Source of the DNA: Mycolicibacterium sp. P1-18
GTDB lineage: Bacteria > Actinomycetota > Actinomycetes > Mycobacteriales > Mycobacteriaceae
Assembly (NCBI RefSeq): GCF_008329535.1
Contig: NZ_NPKR01000013.1
Coordinates: 124,001 to 188,000 of the forward strand
DNA length: 64,000 nucleotides
Direction of reading: 5' to 3'
Shown here: positions 50,583-59,100 of the stretch, piece by piece
Layout of the letters: every line of letters begins with the position of its first letter
How positions within the stretch are numbered: the first letter of the stretch is position 1
Made by a program: the position numbers and the translations under genes
The notes under the pieces: generated by a model
Told to the model about the DNA's origin: nothing
The model's database searches: none
The model's input: the letters and a program-made list of their open reading frames with translations, nothing else

Positions 50583-52676
50583 GTGGTGGCCGGTCGAATC
50601 GAGATCGACGACGTCGCACCGGTAGTTTCCAACGGCCGATATCCGGCCAAGGCCGTGGTCGGAGAGGTAATGCCGGTCAGGGCCGTGGTGTGGCGAGAAG
50701 GCCACGACGCGGTGTCGGCGACGTTGGTGGTGCGGTATCACGGGAAGACCTATCCGTCGCTCGCCGCGGCGCCGCAGGGACTGGCGAACCCGCACGTCGA
50801 GGCGGTGCCCATCGAGGAGGTCGTCGGCGGTTCGCAGCGCATCAAGCCGCAGCGGTTGCCGATGGAGCCCGGCGGCGAGCCCGACGTCTACCACGGTGAG
50901 TTCACCCCCGACGCGGTTGGCCTGTGGACCTACCGGGTGGACGGTTGGGGCGACCCGATCGCCACGTGGCGCAAGAACGTCACGGCCAAGCTGAACGCGG
51001 GTCAGGGTGAGGCCGAACTGGACAACGACCTCCTCATCGGCGCGCAGCTGTTCGAGCGCGCGTCGACCGGCGTGCCCCGGCAGGACCGCTATCCCCTGCT
51101 GGAGGCCGCGCAGAATCTGCGGACCCCCGGCGATCCGTTCACCAGGGCCGGAGCCGCCCTGGCACCCGCCGTGACGGCGCTGCTGCACGACTATCCGTTG
51201 CGCGAGCTCGTCACGCGCGGCGAGCAGTACGGCGTGTGGGTGGATCGTCCGCTCGCGCGGTTCAGCGCCTGGTACGAGATCTTCCCGCGGTCAACGGGCG
51301 GCTGGGACGGCGAGGGCAGGCCGGTGCACGGCACGTTCGCCACCGCCAGCAAGACGCTGCCCCGCATCGCGCGGATGGGATTCGACATCGTCTACCTGCC
51401 GCCGATCCACCCGATCGGCAAGGTGCATCGCAAGGGTCGCAACAACAGCGTGACCGCGGCACCGGACGACGTCGGCTCGCCGTGGGCGATCGGCAGCGAC
51501 GAGGGTGGGCACGACGCGGTGCACCCCGACCTCGGCACGATCGACGACTTCGACGACTTCGTGACCGAGGCACGCAACCAGGGCCTCGAGGTCGCGCTCG
51601 ACCTGGCGCTGCAGTGCGCGCCGGACCATCCGTGGGCGAAGGCGCACCCCGAGTGGTTCACCGTGCTGCCCGACGGGACCATCGCCTACGCCGAGAACCC
51701 GCCGAAGAAGTACCAGGACATCTATCCAATCAACTTCGACAACGACCCGGCGGGCATCTACGCCGAGGTGCTGCGCGTGGTTCGGTTCTGGGTGTCGCAC
51801 GGCGTCAAGGTGTTTCGCGTGGACAACCCGCACACCAAGCCACCGAACTTCTGGGCCTGGCTGATTGGCGAGGTCAAGAACGACGACCCGGACGTGCTGT
51901 TCCTGGCCGAGGCGTTCACCCGGCCGGCACGGCTGTTCGGGTTGGCCAAGCTCGGCTACACGCAGTCCTACACCTACTTCACGTGGCGGACCGCCAAGTG
52001 GGAGTTGACCGAATTCGGCGAGCAGATCGCCGAGCACGCCGACTACGCGCGCCAGAGCCTGTGGGTGAACACGCCGGACATCCTGCACGAGATCCTGCAG
52101 TACGGCGGCCCCGGCATGTTCGCCATCCGCGCGGTGATGGCGGCCACGATGAGCCCCACGTGGGGCGTCTACTCGGGCTACGAATTGTTCGAGGGCCAGG
52201 CCGTCCGCGAGGGCAGTGAAGAATACTTGGACTCGGAGAAGTACGAGTTGCGCCCGCGCGACTTCGACGGCGCGCTCGCGTCGGGTCAGTCATTGGAGCC
52301 GTTCATCCAGCGGCTCAACGAGATTCGCAAGGTGCATCCTGCGCTGGCCGAACTGCGCACCATCACGTTCCACGAGATCGACAACGACGCGCTGCTGGCC
52401 TACAGCAAGTTCGATCCGATCAGCGGGGACTGCGTCTTGGTGGTGGTGACGCTCAACGCGTTCGGACCCGAGGAGGGCACCCTCAGGTTGGACATGGCCG
52501 CGCTGGGCATGACCGACCACGACCGGTTCTGGGTGCGCGACGAGGTCACCGGTGACGAATACCAGTGGGGGCAGGCCAATTACGTCCGCATCGAACCGGG
52601 GCGGGCCGTCGCCCACATCCTGAACATGCCGTACATACCGACCGACAAGCGGCTCGTGCTGCTGCGGAGGGATTGA
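50583..52676 (+). CDS. glgE: Maltose-1-phosphate maltosyltransferase GlgE
   Basis: This 697-residue GH13_3 enzyme extends alpha-1,4-glucan with maltose from maltose 1-phosphate, a trehalose-derived pathway. An N-terminal beta-sandwich (RIEIDDVAPVVS, AVVWREGHDAVSATL) precedes the TIM barrel with IDDFDDFV, the nucleophile Asp in VFRVDNPHTKPP, the acid Glu in LFLAEAFTRPA and ADYARQSLWVNTPDIL. The GTG at 50583 or at 50586 may be used; GAGGAG lies just upstream. It is followed by glgB after five bases, as in Rv1327c-Rv1326c. Confidence 0.96.
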   Translation: MVAGRIEIDDVAPVVSNGRYPAKAVVGEVMPVRAVVWREGHDAVSATLVVRYHGKTYPSLAAAPQGLANPHVEAVPIEEVVGGSQRIKPQRLPMEPGGEPDVYHGEFTPDAVGLWTYRVDGWGDPIATWRKNVTAKLNAGQGEAELDNDLLIGAQLFERASTGVPRQDRYPLLEAAQNLRTPGDPFTRAGAALAPAVTALLHDYPLRELVTRGEQYGVWVDRPLARFSAWYEIFPRSTGGWDGEGRPVHGTFATASKTLPRIARMGFDIVYLPPIHPIGKVHRKGRNNSVTAAPDDVGSPWAIGSDEGGHDAVHPDLGTIDDFDDFVTEARNQGLEVALDLALQCAPDHPWAKAHPEWFTVLPDGTIAYAENPPKKYQDIYPINFDNDPAGIYAEVLRVVRFWVSHGVKVFRVDNPHTKPPNFWAWLIGEVKNDDPDVLFLAEAFTRPARLFGLAKLGYTQSYTYFTWRTAKWELTEFGEQIAEHADYARQSLWVNTPDILHEILQYGGPGMFAIRAVMAATMSPTWGVYSGYELFEGQAVREGSEEYLDSEKYELRPRDFDGALASGQSLEPFIQRLNEIRKVHPALAELRTITFHEIDNDALLAYSKFDPISGDCVLVVVTLNAFGPEEGTLRLDMAALGMTDHDRFWVRDEVTGDEYQWGQANYVRIEPGRAVAHILNMPYIPTDKRLVLLRRD

Positions 52677-52681
52677 TTCAC

Positions 52682-54889
52682 ATGACCAGCACCAACGACG
52701 TCACCAGTAAGAACCTGCGGCCCGACGACACGGAGTTGTCGCGCCTGCTGTGGGGTGCGCACCACGATCCGCACTCGATCCTGGGCGCCCACGAGTATGA
52801 CGACCACACCGTCATCCGGGTGTTGCGTCCGAACGCACTGGAGGTGGTCGCGCTCATCGGCAAGGAGCGCTACACCTTCACCCACGTCGAGGATGCGCTG
52901 TTCGCGGTCGCACTGCCGTTCACCGGGCTCATCGACTACCGCCTCGAGGTCAGCTACCCCAACGGCGACGGTGACCCGCACGTCTACACCGTCGCCGACC
53001 CCTATCGCTTCCTGCCGACCCTCGGCGAGATCGACATGCATCTGTTCTCCGAGGGCCGCCACGAACGGCTGTGGGAGGCACTCGGTGCCCACCCGCGCAC
53101 CTACAAGACGGCCGACGGACCCGTCAGCGGCGTGTCCTTCGCCGTCTGGGCGCCAAACGCCAAGGGCGTCAGCCTGATTGGCGACTTCAACCACTGGAGC
53201 GGCAACGACGCTCCGATGCGGACGCTGGGTTCCTCCGGCGTGTGGGAGCTGTTCTGGCCGGACTTCCCGGCCGACGGCCTGTACAAGTTCCGCGTGCACG
53301 GCGCCGACGGCGTCACGACCGAACGCGCCGATCCGATGGCGTTCGCCACCGAGGTGCCGCCCAAGCGCGCTTCCCGGGTGACCAAGAGCGAGTACACGTG
53401 GGAGGACGCGGACTGGATGGCCGAGCGGGCCATCAAGAACCCGGTCTTCGAACCGATGAGCACCCTCGAGGTGCACCTGATGTCGTGGCGGCCTGGCCTG
53501 ACCTACCGGGAACTCGCCGACCAGCTGACCGAGTACGTCGTCGAGCAGGGCTTCACCCACGTGGAGTTGCTCCCCGTCGCGGAGCACCCGTTCGGCGGCT
53601 CGTGGGGCTACCAGGTGACGTCGTACTACGCGCCGACGTCGCGACTCGGCACGCCCGACGACTTCCGCTTCCTCGTCGACCGGCTGCATCAGGCCGGCAT
53701 CGGCGTGATCGTCGACTGGGTGCCCGCGCACTTCCCCAAGGACGCCTGGGCCCTGGGCCGCTTCGACGGGACGGCTCTCTACGAGCACTCCGACCCCCGC
53801 CGCGGAGAGCAACTCGACTGGGGCACCTACGTCTTCGACTTCGGCCGCGCCGAGGTGCGCAACTTCCTGGTGGCCAACGCGCTCTACTGGCTGCAGGAGT
53901 TCCACATCGACGGGCTGCGCGTGGACGCCGTGGCGTCGATGCTCTACCTGGACTACTCCCGGCCTGAGGGCGGCTGGACGCCGAACATCTACGGCGGCCG
54001 GGAGAACCTCGAGGCGGTGCAGTTCCTGCAGGAGATGAACGCGACGGTGCACAAGGCCACCCCTGGCATCGTCACCATCGCCGAGGAGTCCACCTCGTGG
54101 CCGGGCGTCACCCGTCCGACGAACCTTGGCGGACTTGGCTTCTCGATGAAGTGGAACATGGGCTGGATGAACGACACGCTGGCGTTCATGCAGCGCGATC
54201 CGATCTACCGCAGCTTCCACCACCACGAGCTGACCTTCTCGCTGCTGTATGCCTTCAGTGAGAACTTCGTCCTTCCGATCAGCCACGACGAGGTCGTGCA
54301 CGGCAAGGGCACGCTGTGGGGCCGGATGCCCGGCAACGACCACATGAAGGCCGCCGGCGTGCGCAGCCTGCTGGCCTACCAGTGGGCCCACCCCGGCAAG
54401 CAACTGCTGTTCATGGGTCAGGAGTTCGGCCAGCGCGCCGAATGGTCCGAGGAGCGCGGCGTCGACTGGTTCCAGCTCGACGAGGAGGGTTTCTCCGGCG
54501 GCATCAAGCGGTTCACCACCGACATCAACGAGATCTACAAGACCCGCCGTGCGCTGTTCTCCCGCGACTCCAGCCCCGAGGGCTACTCGTGGATCGACGC
54601 CAACGACTCGGCCAACAACGTGCTGAGCTTCATGCGCTTCGGCGACGACGGTTCGATGCTGGCATGCGTGTTCAACTTCTCGGGTTCGGAGCGCGTCAAC
54701 TACCGGCTGGGATTGCCCCACACGGGCACCTGGCGCGAGGTGCTCAACACCGACGCCACCGTCTACAACGGAGCGGGTGTGGGCAACTTCGGCGCCGTCG
54801 AGGCCACGGCGGATCCGTGGCACGGTCGCCCGGCCTCGGCCGAGATGGTCATCCCGCCGCTATCCGCCCTCTGGTTCGAGCCGATCTAA
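52682..54889 (+). CDS. glgB: 1,4-alpha-glucan branching enzyme GlgB
   Basis: This 735-residue GH13 enzyme adds alpha-1,6 branches. Two N-terminal carbohydrate-binding sandwiches (HHDPHSILGAH; VSFAVWAPNAKGVSLIGDF) precede the catalytic barrel, with the nucleophile Asp in GLRVDAVASMLY, acid Glu in TIAEESTSWPGV, and the Asp in ISHDEVVHGKGTL; the C-terminal domain ends IPPLSALWFEPI. ATG 52682 has GGAGG about eleven bases upstream. It forms an operon with glgE. Confidence 0.97.
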   Translation: MTSTNDVTSKNLRPDDTELSRLLWGAHHDPHSILGAHEYDDHTVIRVLRPNALEVVALIGKERYTFTHVEDALFAVALPFTGLIDYRLEVSYPNGDGDPHVYTVADPYRFLPTLGEIDMHLFSEGRHERLWEALGAHPRTYKTADGPVSGVSFAVWAPNAKGVSLIGDFNHWSGNDAPMRTLGSSGVWELFWPDFPADGLYKFRVHGADGVTTERADPMAFATEVPPKRASRVTKSEYTWEDADWMAERAIKNPVFEPMSTLEVHLMSWRPGLTYRELADQLTEYVVEQGFTHVELLPVAEHPFGGSWGYQVTSYYAPTSRLGTPDDFRFLVDRLHQAGIGVIVDWVPAHFPKDAWALGRFDGTALYEHSDPRRGEQLDWGTYVFDFGRAEVRNFLVANALYWLQEFHIDGLRVDAVASMLYLDYSRPEGGWTPNIYGGRENLEAVQFLQEMNATVHKATPGIVTIAEESTSWPGVTRPTNLGGLGFSMKWNMGWMNDTLAFMQRDPIYRSFHHHELTFSLLYAFSENFVLPISHDEVVHGKGTLWGRMPGNDHMKAAGVRSLLAYQWAHPGKQLLFMGQEFGQRAEWSEERGVDWFQLDEEGFSGGIKRFTTDINEIYKTRRALFSRDSSPEGYSWIDANDSANNVLSFMRFGDDGSMLACVFNFSGSERVNYRLGLPHTGTWREVLNTDATVYNGAGVGNFGAVEATADPWHGRPASAEMVIPPLSALWFEPI

Positions 54890-54973
54890 CCGCCACCCTC
54901 ACACGCATCGAGTGTGCTGTCAGATCGCGATTCACACCGGAATCCCGATCTCTCAGCACACTCGATGGCGGTT
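54888..54973. terminator. Long two-stage hairpin between glgB and the thioredoxin-fold gene
   Basis: Perfect 13-base arms ATCGAGTGTGCTG (54907-54919) and CAGCACACTCGAT (54954-54966) enclose a second stem AGATCGCGATT/AATCCCGATCT (54922-54932, 54941-54951, one mismatch) with an eight-base loop. AACCGCC/GGCGGTT (54888-54894, 54967-54973) can extend it past a 12-base bulge. Lying between two convergent stops, it is probably a bidirectional terminator; its length also fits a dispersed palindromic repeat. Confidence 0.65.
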
Positions 54974-54978
54974 GGGCG

Positions 54979-55869
54979 TCAGTAGAGCGCGTTGGCCAGG
55001 TTCCGCCGGCCCGCGATGACCCTGGGGTCGTCCTGGGGAAACAGCTCGAACAGCTCGACCAACCGGGTGCGCACGGTGGCGCGCTCGTCGCCGGCGGTGC
55101 GCCGAACCAGCCCGATGAGCCGTTCGAACGCCTCGACGACGAGGTCCTGCGTCACCTCGACGTCGGCTGCGGCAAACGCGGCCTCGACGTCGGTCGGCGC
55201 GGCGTCGGCGCGGTCGACGGCGTCCGCCAGCTGAGCCGTCGCCCGCTTGAGGAAGGCGATCTGCCGCAGTGCGTCCTTGGCCTCGGCATGGTTGGGCCGT
55301 GCGTCGAGGATGGCCTGATACGCGGCCAGCGCCCCGTCGAACTCCGCCTCGTCCCACAGCGAGCGCGCGCGCTCCAGCTCCGGGTCGGCCTCGTCGGCGT
55401 CGCCGGGCTCGCCACCCTCGAGCTTGCCCGCGGTGGCGCTCAGCAGGGAGTCCACCCACCGGCGCAGCTGCTCGGGGGGCTGCACGCCCTCGAAGCTGGA
55501 GATCGGCTGACCGCCGGCGACGGCGACGACCGTCGGCACGGCCTGCACGCCGAAGACCTGGGCCACCCGGGGCGCGGTGTCGACGTTGACCGTCGCGAAC
55601 GCCCACGTGCCGCCGTCGGACGTGGCCAGGGCGGCCAACACCTCGCCGAGCTGCACGCTGGCGTCGCTGCGCGGCGTCCACAGCAGGACGACGACGGGCA
55701 TCTGGTTGGACCGGGCGAGCACCTCGCTTTCGAGGTTCGCCTCGGTGATGTCGAGTCCTGCGGCCGCGGCGCCCGCGGGGGCGTCCCGCGACGGCGGGGG
55801 CTGCTTGAGTGCCGAGAGATCGAACGCACCCGCCAGGGCGGGGCCGACGGAGGGTCGAGGACGAGTCAC
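54979..55869 (-). CDS. Thioredoxin-fold TPR protein (CnoX/YbbN-like, Rv1324-like)
   Basis: This 296-residue protein has an N-terminal thioredoxin domain (VVVLLWTPRSDAS, VQAVPTVVAVAGGQPISSFEG) and a C-terminal TPR-like helical region (ARSLWDEAEFDGALAAYQAILDARPNHAEA). The CxxC active site is replaced by PRSD, so it cannot act as a redox thioredoxin; this agrees with chaperone-type CnoX relatives. The GTG at 55869 gives VTRPRPSVG. It is the counterpart of Rv1324 and lies 13 bases downstream of the DUF3817 gene. Confidence 0.9.
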   Translation of the reverse strand: MTRPRPSVGPALAGAFDLSALKQPPPSRDAPAGAAAAGLDITEANLESEVLARSNQMPVVVLLWTPRSDASVQLGEVLAALATSDGGTWAFATVNVDTAPRVAQVFGVQAVPTVVAVAGGQPISSFEGVQPPEQLRRWVDSLLSATAGKLEGGEPGDADEADPELERARSLWDEAEFDGALAAYQAILDARPNHAEAKDALRQIAFLKRATAQLADAVDRADAAPTDVEAAFAAADVEVTQDLVVEAFERLIGLVRRTAGDERATVRTRLVELFELFPQDDPRVIAGRRNLANALY

Positions 55870-55882
55870 GTAGACAAGTTTG

Positions 55883-56245
55883 TCACGTCGATTCGACGAC
55901 CGGCGGAGCGGCCACGGCGGCGCCGGGTCGGCTCGTCCGGCCCGTGCGCTCGGCCCACACGAGGAAGATCACACTGCCGAGCGGCACGATGCTACCCAGC
56001 AACGCCAGCAACCACGTCGTCACCGACCACTTGAACGCCATGCCGAGCAGCACGGCCGCCACCACGAAGGCGATGAAGACCAGACCGTGCGCCATGCCGA
56101 AGATCTTCACGCCGATCTCGGTGCGCGGCGTGCCCAGGTACTTGAAGTACATGCCGGTCAGCAGACCGATCCAGGTCACGGCCTCGGCGAAGGCGACGAT
56201 CCGGAACCAGCCCGCGGTCCGATGGCGGTCGATGGTGCGACTCAT
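55883..56245 (-). CDS. DUF3817 membrane protein
   Basis: This is a 120-residue protein with three helices of the DUF3817 family (RIVAFAEAVTWIGLLTGMYFKY, FGMAHGLVFIAFVVAAVLLG, LLALLGSIVPLGSVIFLVW). ATG 56245 has CACAAT seven bases upstream; an ATG at 56254 would add three residues. It is a paralogue of the gene at 35186, sharing the KY...HG pattern. Function is unknown; it is probably co-transcribed with the thioredoxin-fold gene. Confidence 0.85.
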   Translation of the reverse strand: MSRTIDRHRTAGWFRIVAFAEAVTWIGLLTGMYFKYLGTPRTEIGVKIFGMAHGLVFIAFVVAAVLLGMAFKWSVTTWLLALLGSIVPLGSVIFLVWAERTGRTSRPGAAVAAPPVVEST

Positions 56246-56324
56246 GGCAGCCATTGTGCCTGACGGCGCCGCGAGCTACTACGCCGTGTCGTTGTCCTCG
56301 GACACCGGGTGCCTCCGCAACGTC

Positions 56325-57506
56325 TCAGGGACGGCGCAGGATCAGGGCGTCGCCCTGCCCGCCGGCACCGCACAACGCGGCGACCGCGTACCCCGATCCG
56401 CGCCGCGCCAACTCCAGCGCGGCATGCAACGTGATCCGTGCTCCCGACATGCCGATCGGATGCCCGATGGCAATCGCCCCGCCGTCGACGTTGACCTTCT
56501 CCGGGTCCAGGCCCAGCTCGTTGGTCGAGGCCAGCGCCACCGCGGCGAACGCCTCGTTGATCTCGACCACGTCGAGCTGCTCGACGGAGATGCCCTCCTT
56601 GGCGATCGCCTTCTTGATGGCGTTCGCCGGCTGACTCTGCAGCGTCGAGTCGGGCCCGGCCACCACGCCGTGGGCACCGATCTCGCACAGCCAGGTCAGC
56701 CCCAGCTCCTCGGCCTTGGCCTTGTTCATCACCACGACCGCGCACGCGCCGTCGGAGATCTGCGACGCCGAACCGGCGGTGATGGTGCCGTCCTTGCGGA
56801 AGGCGGGCTTCAACCCGGCCAGCGACTCGGCCGTCGTGTTGGCCCGGATGCCCTCGTCCTCGGTGAACTCGATCGGGTCGCCCTTGCGCTGCGGGATCTT
56901 CACGGGCACCACCTCGTCGGCGTACACGCCGTCCTTCCACGCCGCGGCGGCACGCTGGTGCGACCGGGCCGCCACCTCGTCCTGCTGAGTGCGCGTGAAC
57001 TGGTCGACGTCGTTGCGCTGTTCGGTCAGCGCGCCCATGGGCTGGTCGGTGAACACGTCGTGCAGACCGTCGTAGGCCATGTGGTCGAGCACCGTGACGT
57101 CGCCGTACTTGTAGCCAGACCGGCTGTCCATCATCAGGTGCGGCGCCTTGGTCATCGACTCCTGGCCGCCGGCGACGACCACGTCGAACTCACCGGCCCG
57201 AATCAGCTGATCGGCCAACGCGATAGCGTCGATCCCGGACAGGCACATCTTGTTGATCGTCAGCGCGGGCACGTCCCAGCCGATGCCACCGGCGACCGCG
57301 GCCTGACGCGCCGGCATCTGCCCCGCCCCGGCGGTCAGCACCTGACCCATGATCACGTACTCCACCGCCGACGCGTCGACGCCGGCCTTCTCCAGAGCAC
57401 CCGCGATGGCGATCCCGCCCAGGTCGCTGCCCGAGAAGTCCTTCAGCGAACCCATCAGCTTGCCGACCGGGGTGCGTGCTCCAGCAACGATCACCGATGT
57501 CGTCAT
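56325..57506 (-). CDS. fadA4: Acetyl-CoA C-acetyltransferase FadA4-like
   Basis: This 393-residue thiolase has nucleophile Cys88 in TINKMCLSG, His in AIAIGHPIGMSGAR and Cys in AALCGAGGQGDAL. It is the syntenic counterpart of M. tuberculosis Rv1323 and would condense or cleave acetoacetyl-CoA. ATG 57506 (MTTSVIVAGART) has GGAGG about seven bases upstream; TTG 57512 is in frame but less likely. It is divergent from the methylmalonyl-CoA epimerase gene. Confidence 0.95.
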   Translation of the reverse strand: MTTSVIVAGARTPVGKLMGSLKDFSGSDLGGIAIAGALEKAGVDASAVEYVIMGQVLTAGAGQMPARQAAVAGGIGWDVPALTINKMCLSGIDAIALADQLIRAGEFDVVVAGGQESMTKAPHLMMDSRSGYKYGDVTVLDHMAYDGLHDVFTDQPMGALTEQRNDVDQFTRTQQDEVAARSHQRAAAAWKDGVYADEVVPVKIPQRKGDPIEFTEDEGIRANTTAESLAGLKPAFRKDGTITAGSASQISDGACAVVVMNKAKAEELGLTWLCEIGAHGVVAGPDSTLQSQPANAIKKAIAKEGISVEQLDVVEINEAFAAVALASTNELGLDPEKVNVDGGAIAIGHPIGMSGARITLHAALELARRGSGYAVAALCGAGGQGDALILRRP

Positions 57507-57578
57507 GTCCAACCTCCACGAGCTTCGTTCCAGGGACTGTGTGGCCTATCACACTTACGCAATCATTCCATTGAAGGT

Positions 57579-57584
57579 TACCGT
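57579..57584 (+). promoter_or_regulatory. -10-like box TACCGT, leaderless start of mce
   Basis: TACCGT ends six bases before ATG 57591; no ribosome-binding sequence is present. Confidence 0.45.
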
Positions 57585-57590
57585 GGCTAA

Positions 57591-58064
57591 ATGACAACGG
57601 AGCATGTCGGTGCACGTCCGGCCCTCGCCAGCGCATTGGTAACGGCCGTCGACCACGTCGGCATCGCCGTCCCCGACCTCGACGTCGCGATCGCGTGGTA
57701 CCACGACCACCTCGGCATGATCGTCCTGCACGAAGAGGTCAACGACGACCAGGGCATCCGCGAGGCGATGCTCGCCGTCCGTGGCGCACCGAGCGGCAGC
57801 ACCCAGATCCAGTTGATGTCGCCGCTCGACGAGACGTCGACCATCGCGAAGTTCCTCGACAAGCGCGGCCCCGGTCTGCAGCAGTTCGCCTACCGCGTCA
57901 GCGACCTCGACGCGCTGTCCGAGCGCCTGCGGGCCGACGGCGTCCGACTGATCTACGACGCGCCGCGTCGCGGCACGGCAAATTCTCGGATCAACTTCAT
58001 CCACCCCAAGGACTCCGGTGGCGTCCTGGTGGAGTTGGTGGAACCCGCCGCCGACGAGCACTGA
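57591..58064 (+). CDS. mce: Methylmalonyl-CoA epimerase
   Basis: This 157-residue glyoxalase-fold (VOC) enzyme interconverts (S)- and (R)-methylmalonyl-CoA in propionate use. It has VDHVGIAVPDLDVAIAWYHD with the first metal His, STQIQLMSPLDETSTIAKFL, GPGLQQFAYRVSDL (second His position reads Gln-Gln-Phe, GLQQFA; relatives have GLHHxA), and LVELVEP with the metal Glu. The replacement of the usual His-His by Gln-Gln is notable, though the annotation is supported by length and synteny with Rv1322A. Confidence 0.9.
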   Translation: MTTEHVGARPALASALVTAVDHVGIAVPDLDVAIAWYHDHLGMIVLHEEVNDDQGIREAMLAVRGAPSGSTQIQLMSPLDETSTIAKFLDKRGPGLQQFAYRVSDLDALSERLRADGVRLIYDAPRRGTANSRINFIHPKDSGGVLVELVEPAADEH

Positions 58065-58067
58065 CCG

Positions 58068-58364
58068 CTAGGACCACGTCCGCGTCGGCCCCCGGTTGGC
58101 GCGGTTCGCCCAGCACGAGGTGTGCCAGTGCCGCCGGTCGTCCACGGCGTCGTCTCCCCCGTCGGCGGGCCACACCACCACGTGTCCCACGCTGGGTCTG
58201 ATCTCGTGATCGCAGCCGGGGCACCGGTAGGTCTTCACCGCCCTCGACGCGGCGACCGTCCTCACGTCGTAGTCACGCCCGTCGGCTCCGACCTCCACGC
58301 GGCGCGAGAACGGCAGGGGCGCCGACGGACGCTGCCGACGTGGTGGGGTGCGCCGCTTGGCCAT
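58068..58364 (-). CDS. Zinc-ribbon conserved mycobacterial protein (Rv1322-like)
   Basis: This 98-residue basic protein has a likely metal site CPGCDHEI followed 30 residues later by HWHTSCW. The N-terminus is rich in Arg and Pro and may bind nucleic acid. ATG 58364 follows TAGGAT by six bases. It lies next to nucS on the same strand, as in M. tuberculosis, so a shared promoter or function is possible. No known activity. Confidence 0.8.
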   Translation of the reverse strand: MAKRRTPPRRQRPSAPLPFSRRVEVGADGRDYDVRTVAASRAVKTYRCPGCDHEIRPSVGHVVVWPADGGDDAVDDRRHWHTSCWANRANRGPTRTWS

Positions 58365-58381
58365 TCGACCATCCTACGGCC

Positions 58382-59053
58382 TCAGAACAACCGGAACTCG
58401 TTGCTGTCCAGTCCGCGCATCTGGTCGTAATCCAATGTCACACAACGTATTCCACGATCGACGGCCAGCGTGCGGGCCTGCGGCTTGATCTGCTGGGCGG
58501 CGAAGACGCCACTGACCGGCGCCAAGACGGTGTCCCGGTTGAGCAACGTGAGGTACCGGGTGAGCTGCTCGACGCCGTCGATGTCACCCCGACGCTTGAT
58601 CTCGACGGCCACCGACCGCCCCAGCTCGTCGCGGCACATCAGGTCGACCGGACCGATCGCCGTCATGTACTCCCGGCGCACCAGCGTGTACCCGACGCCC
58701 AGCAGCTCGACGTGTTCGGCCAGCAGTTTCTGCAGATGGGCCTCGACGCCGTCCTTGACCAGGCCGGGGTCGACGCCCAACTCGTGGCTGGAGTCGTGTT
58801 CGACGTCCTCGACGGTGATGCGGAGTTGCTCGCCCGCCTTGTTCTCCACCACCCAGACGGGACTGTCGCCGCCGTTGTCCTCGACCAGCCAGCAGGGCGG
58901 GCTCATCCAGTTCAGCGGCTTGTAGGCGCGGTCGTCGGCATGCACGCTGACCGAGCCGTCGGACTTGAACAGCAGCAGGCGCCGCGCGGACGGTAGATGA
59001 GCGGTGAGACGGCCGACGTAGTCGACGGTGCACTGGGCTATGACGAGGCGCAC
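58382..59053 (-). CDS. nucS: Endonuclease NucS (EndoMS), mismatch repair
   Basis: This 223-residue nuclease cuts both strands at mismatches and replaces MutS/MutL in actinobacteria. It has an N-terminal oligomerisation domain (VDYVGRLTAHLPSARRLLLFKSDG region) and a C-terminal RecB-like PD-(D/E)xK site GPVDLMCRD with VAVEIKRRG. The last residues DSNEFRLF resemble the beta-clamp interaction tail. The GTG at 59053 follows TATGGT by six bases. Length equals that of other mycobacterial NucS proteins. Confidence 0.96.
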   Translation of the reverse strand: MRLVIAQCTVDYVGRLTAHLPSARRLLLFKSDGSVSVHADDRAYKPLNWMSPPCWLVEDNGGDSPVWVVENKAGEQLRITVEDVEHDSSHELGVDPGLVKDGVEAHLQKLLAEHVELLGVGYTLVRREYMTAIGPVDLMCRDELGRSVAVEIKRRGDIDGVEQLTRYLTLLNRDTVLAPVSGVFAAQQIKPQARTLAVDRGIRCVTLDYDQMRGLDSNEFRLF

Positions 59054-59100
59054 CGAACCACCATAGATGGCCGGGTCCGGGTCACTAGGCTGACGCCACG

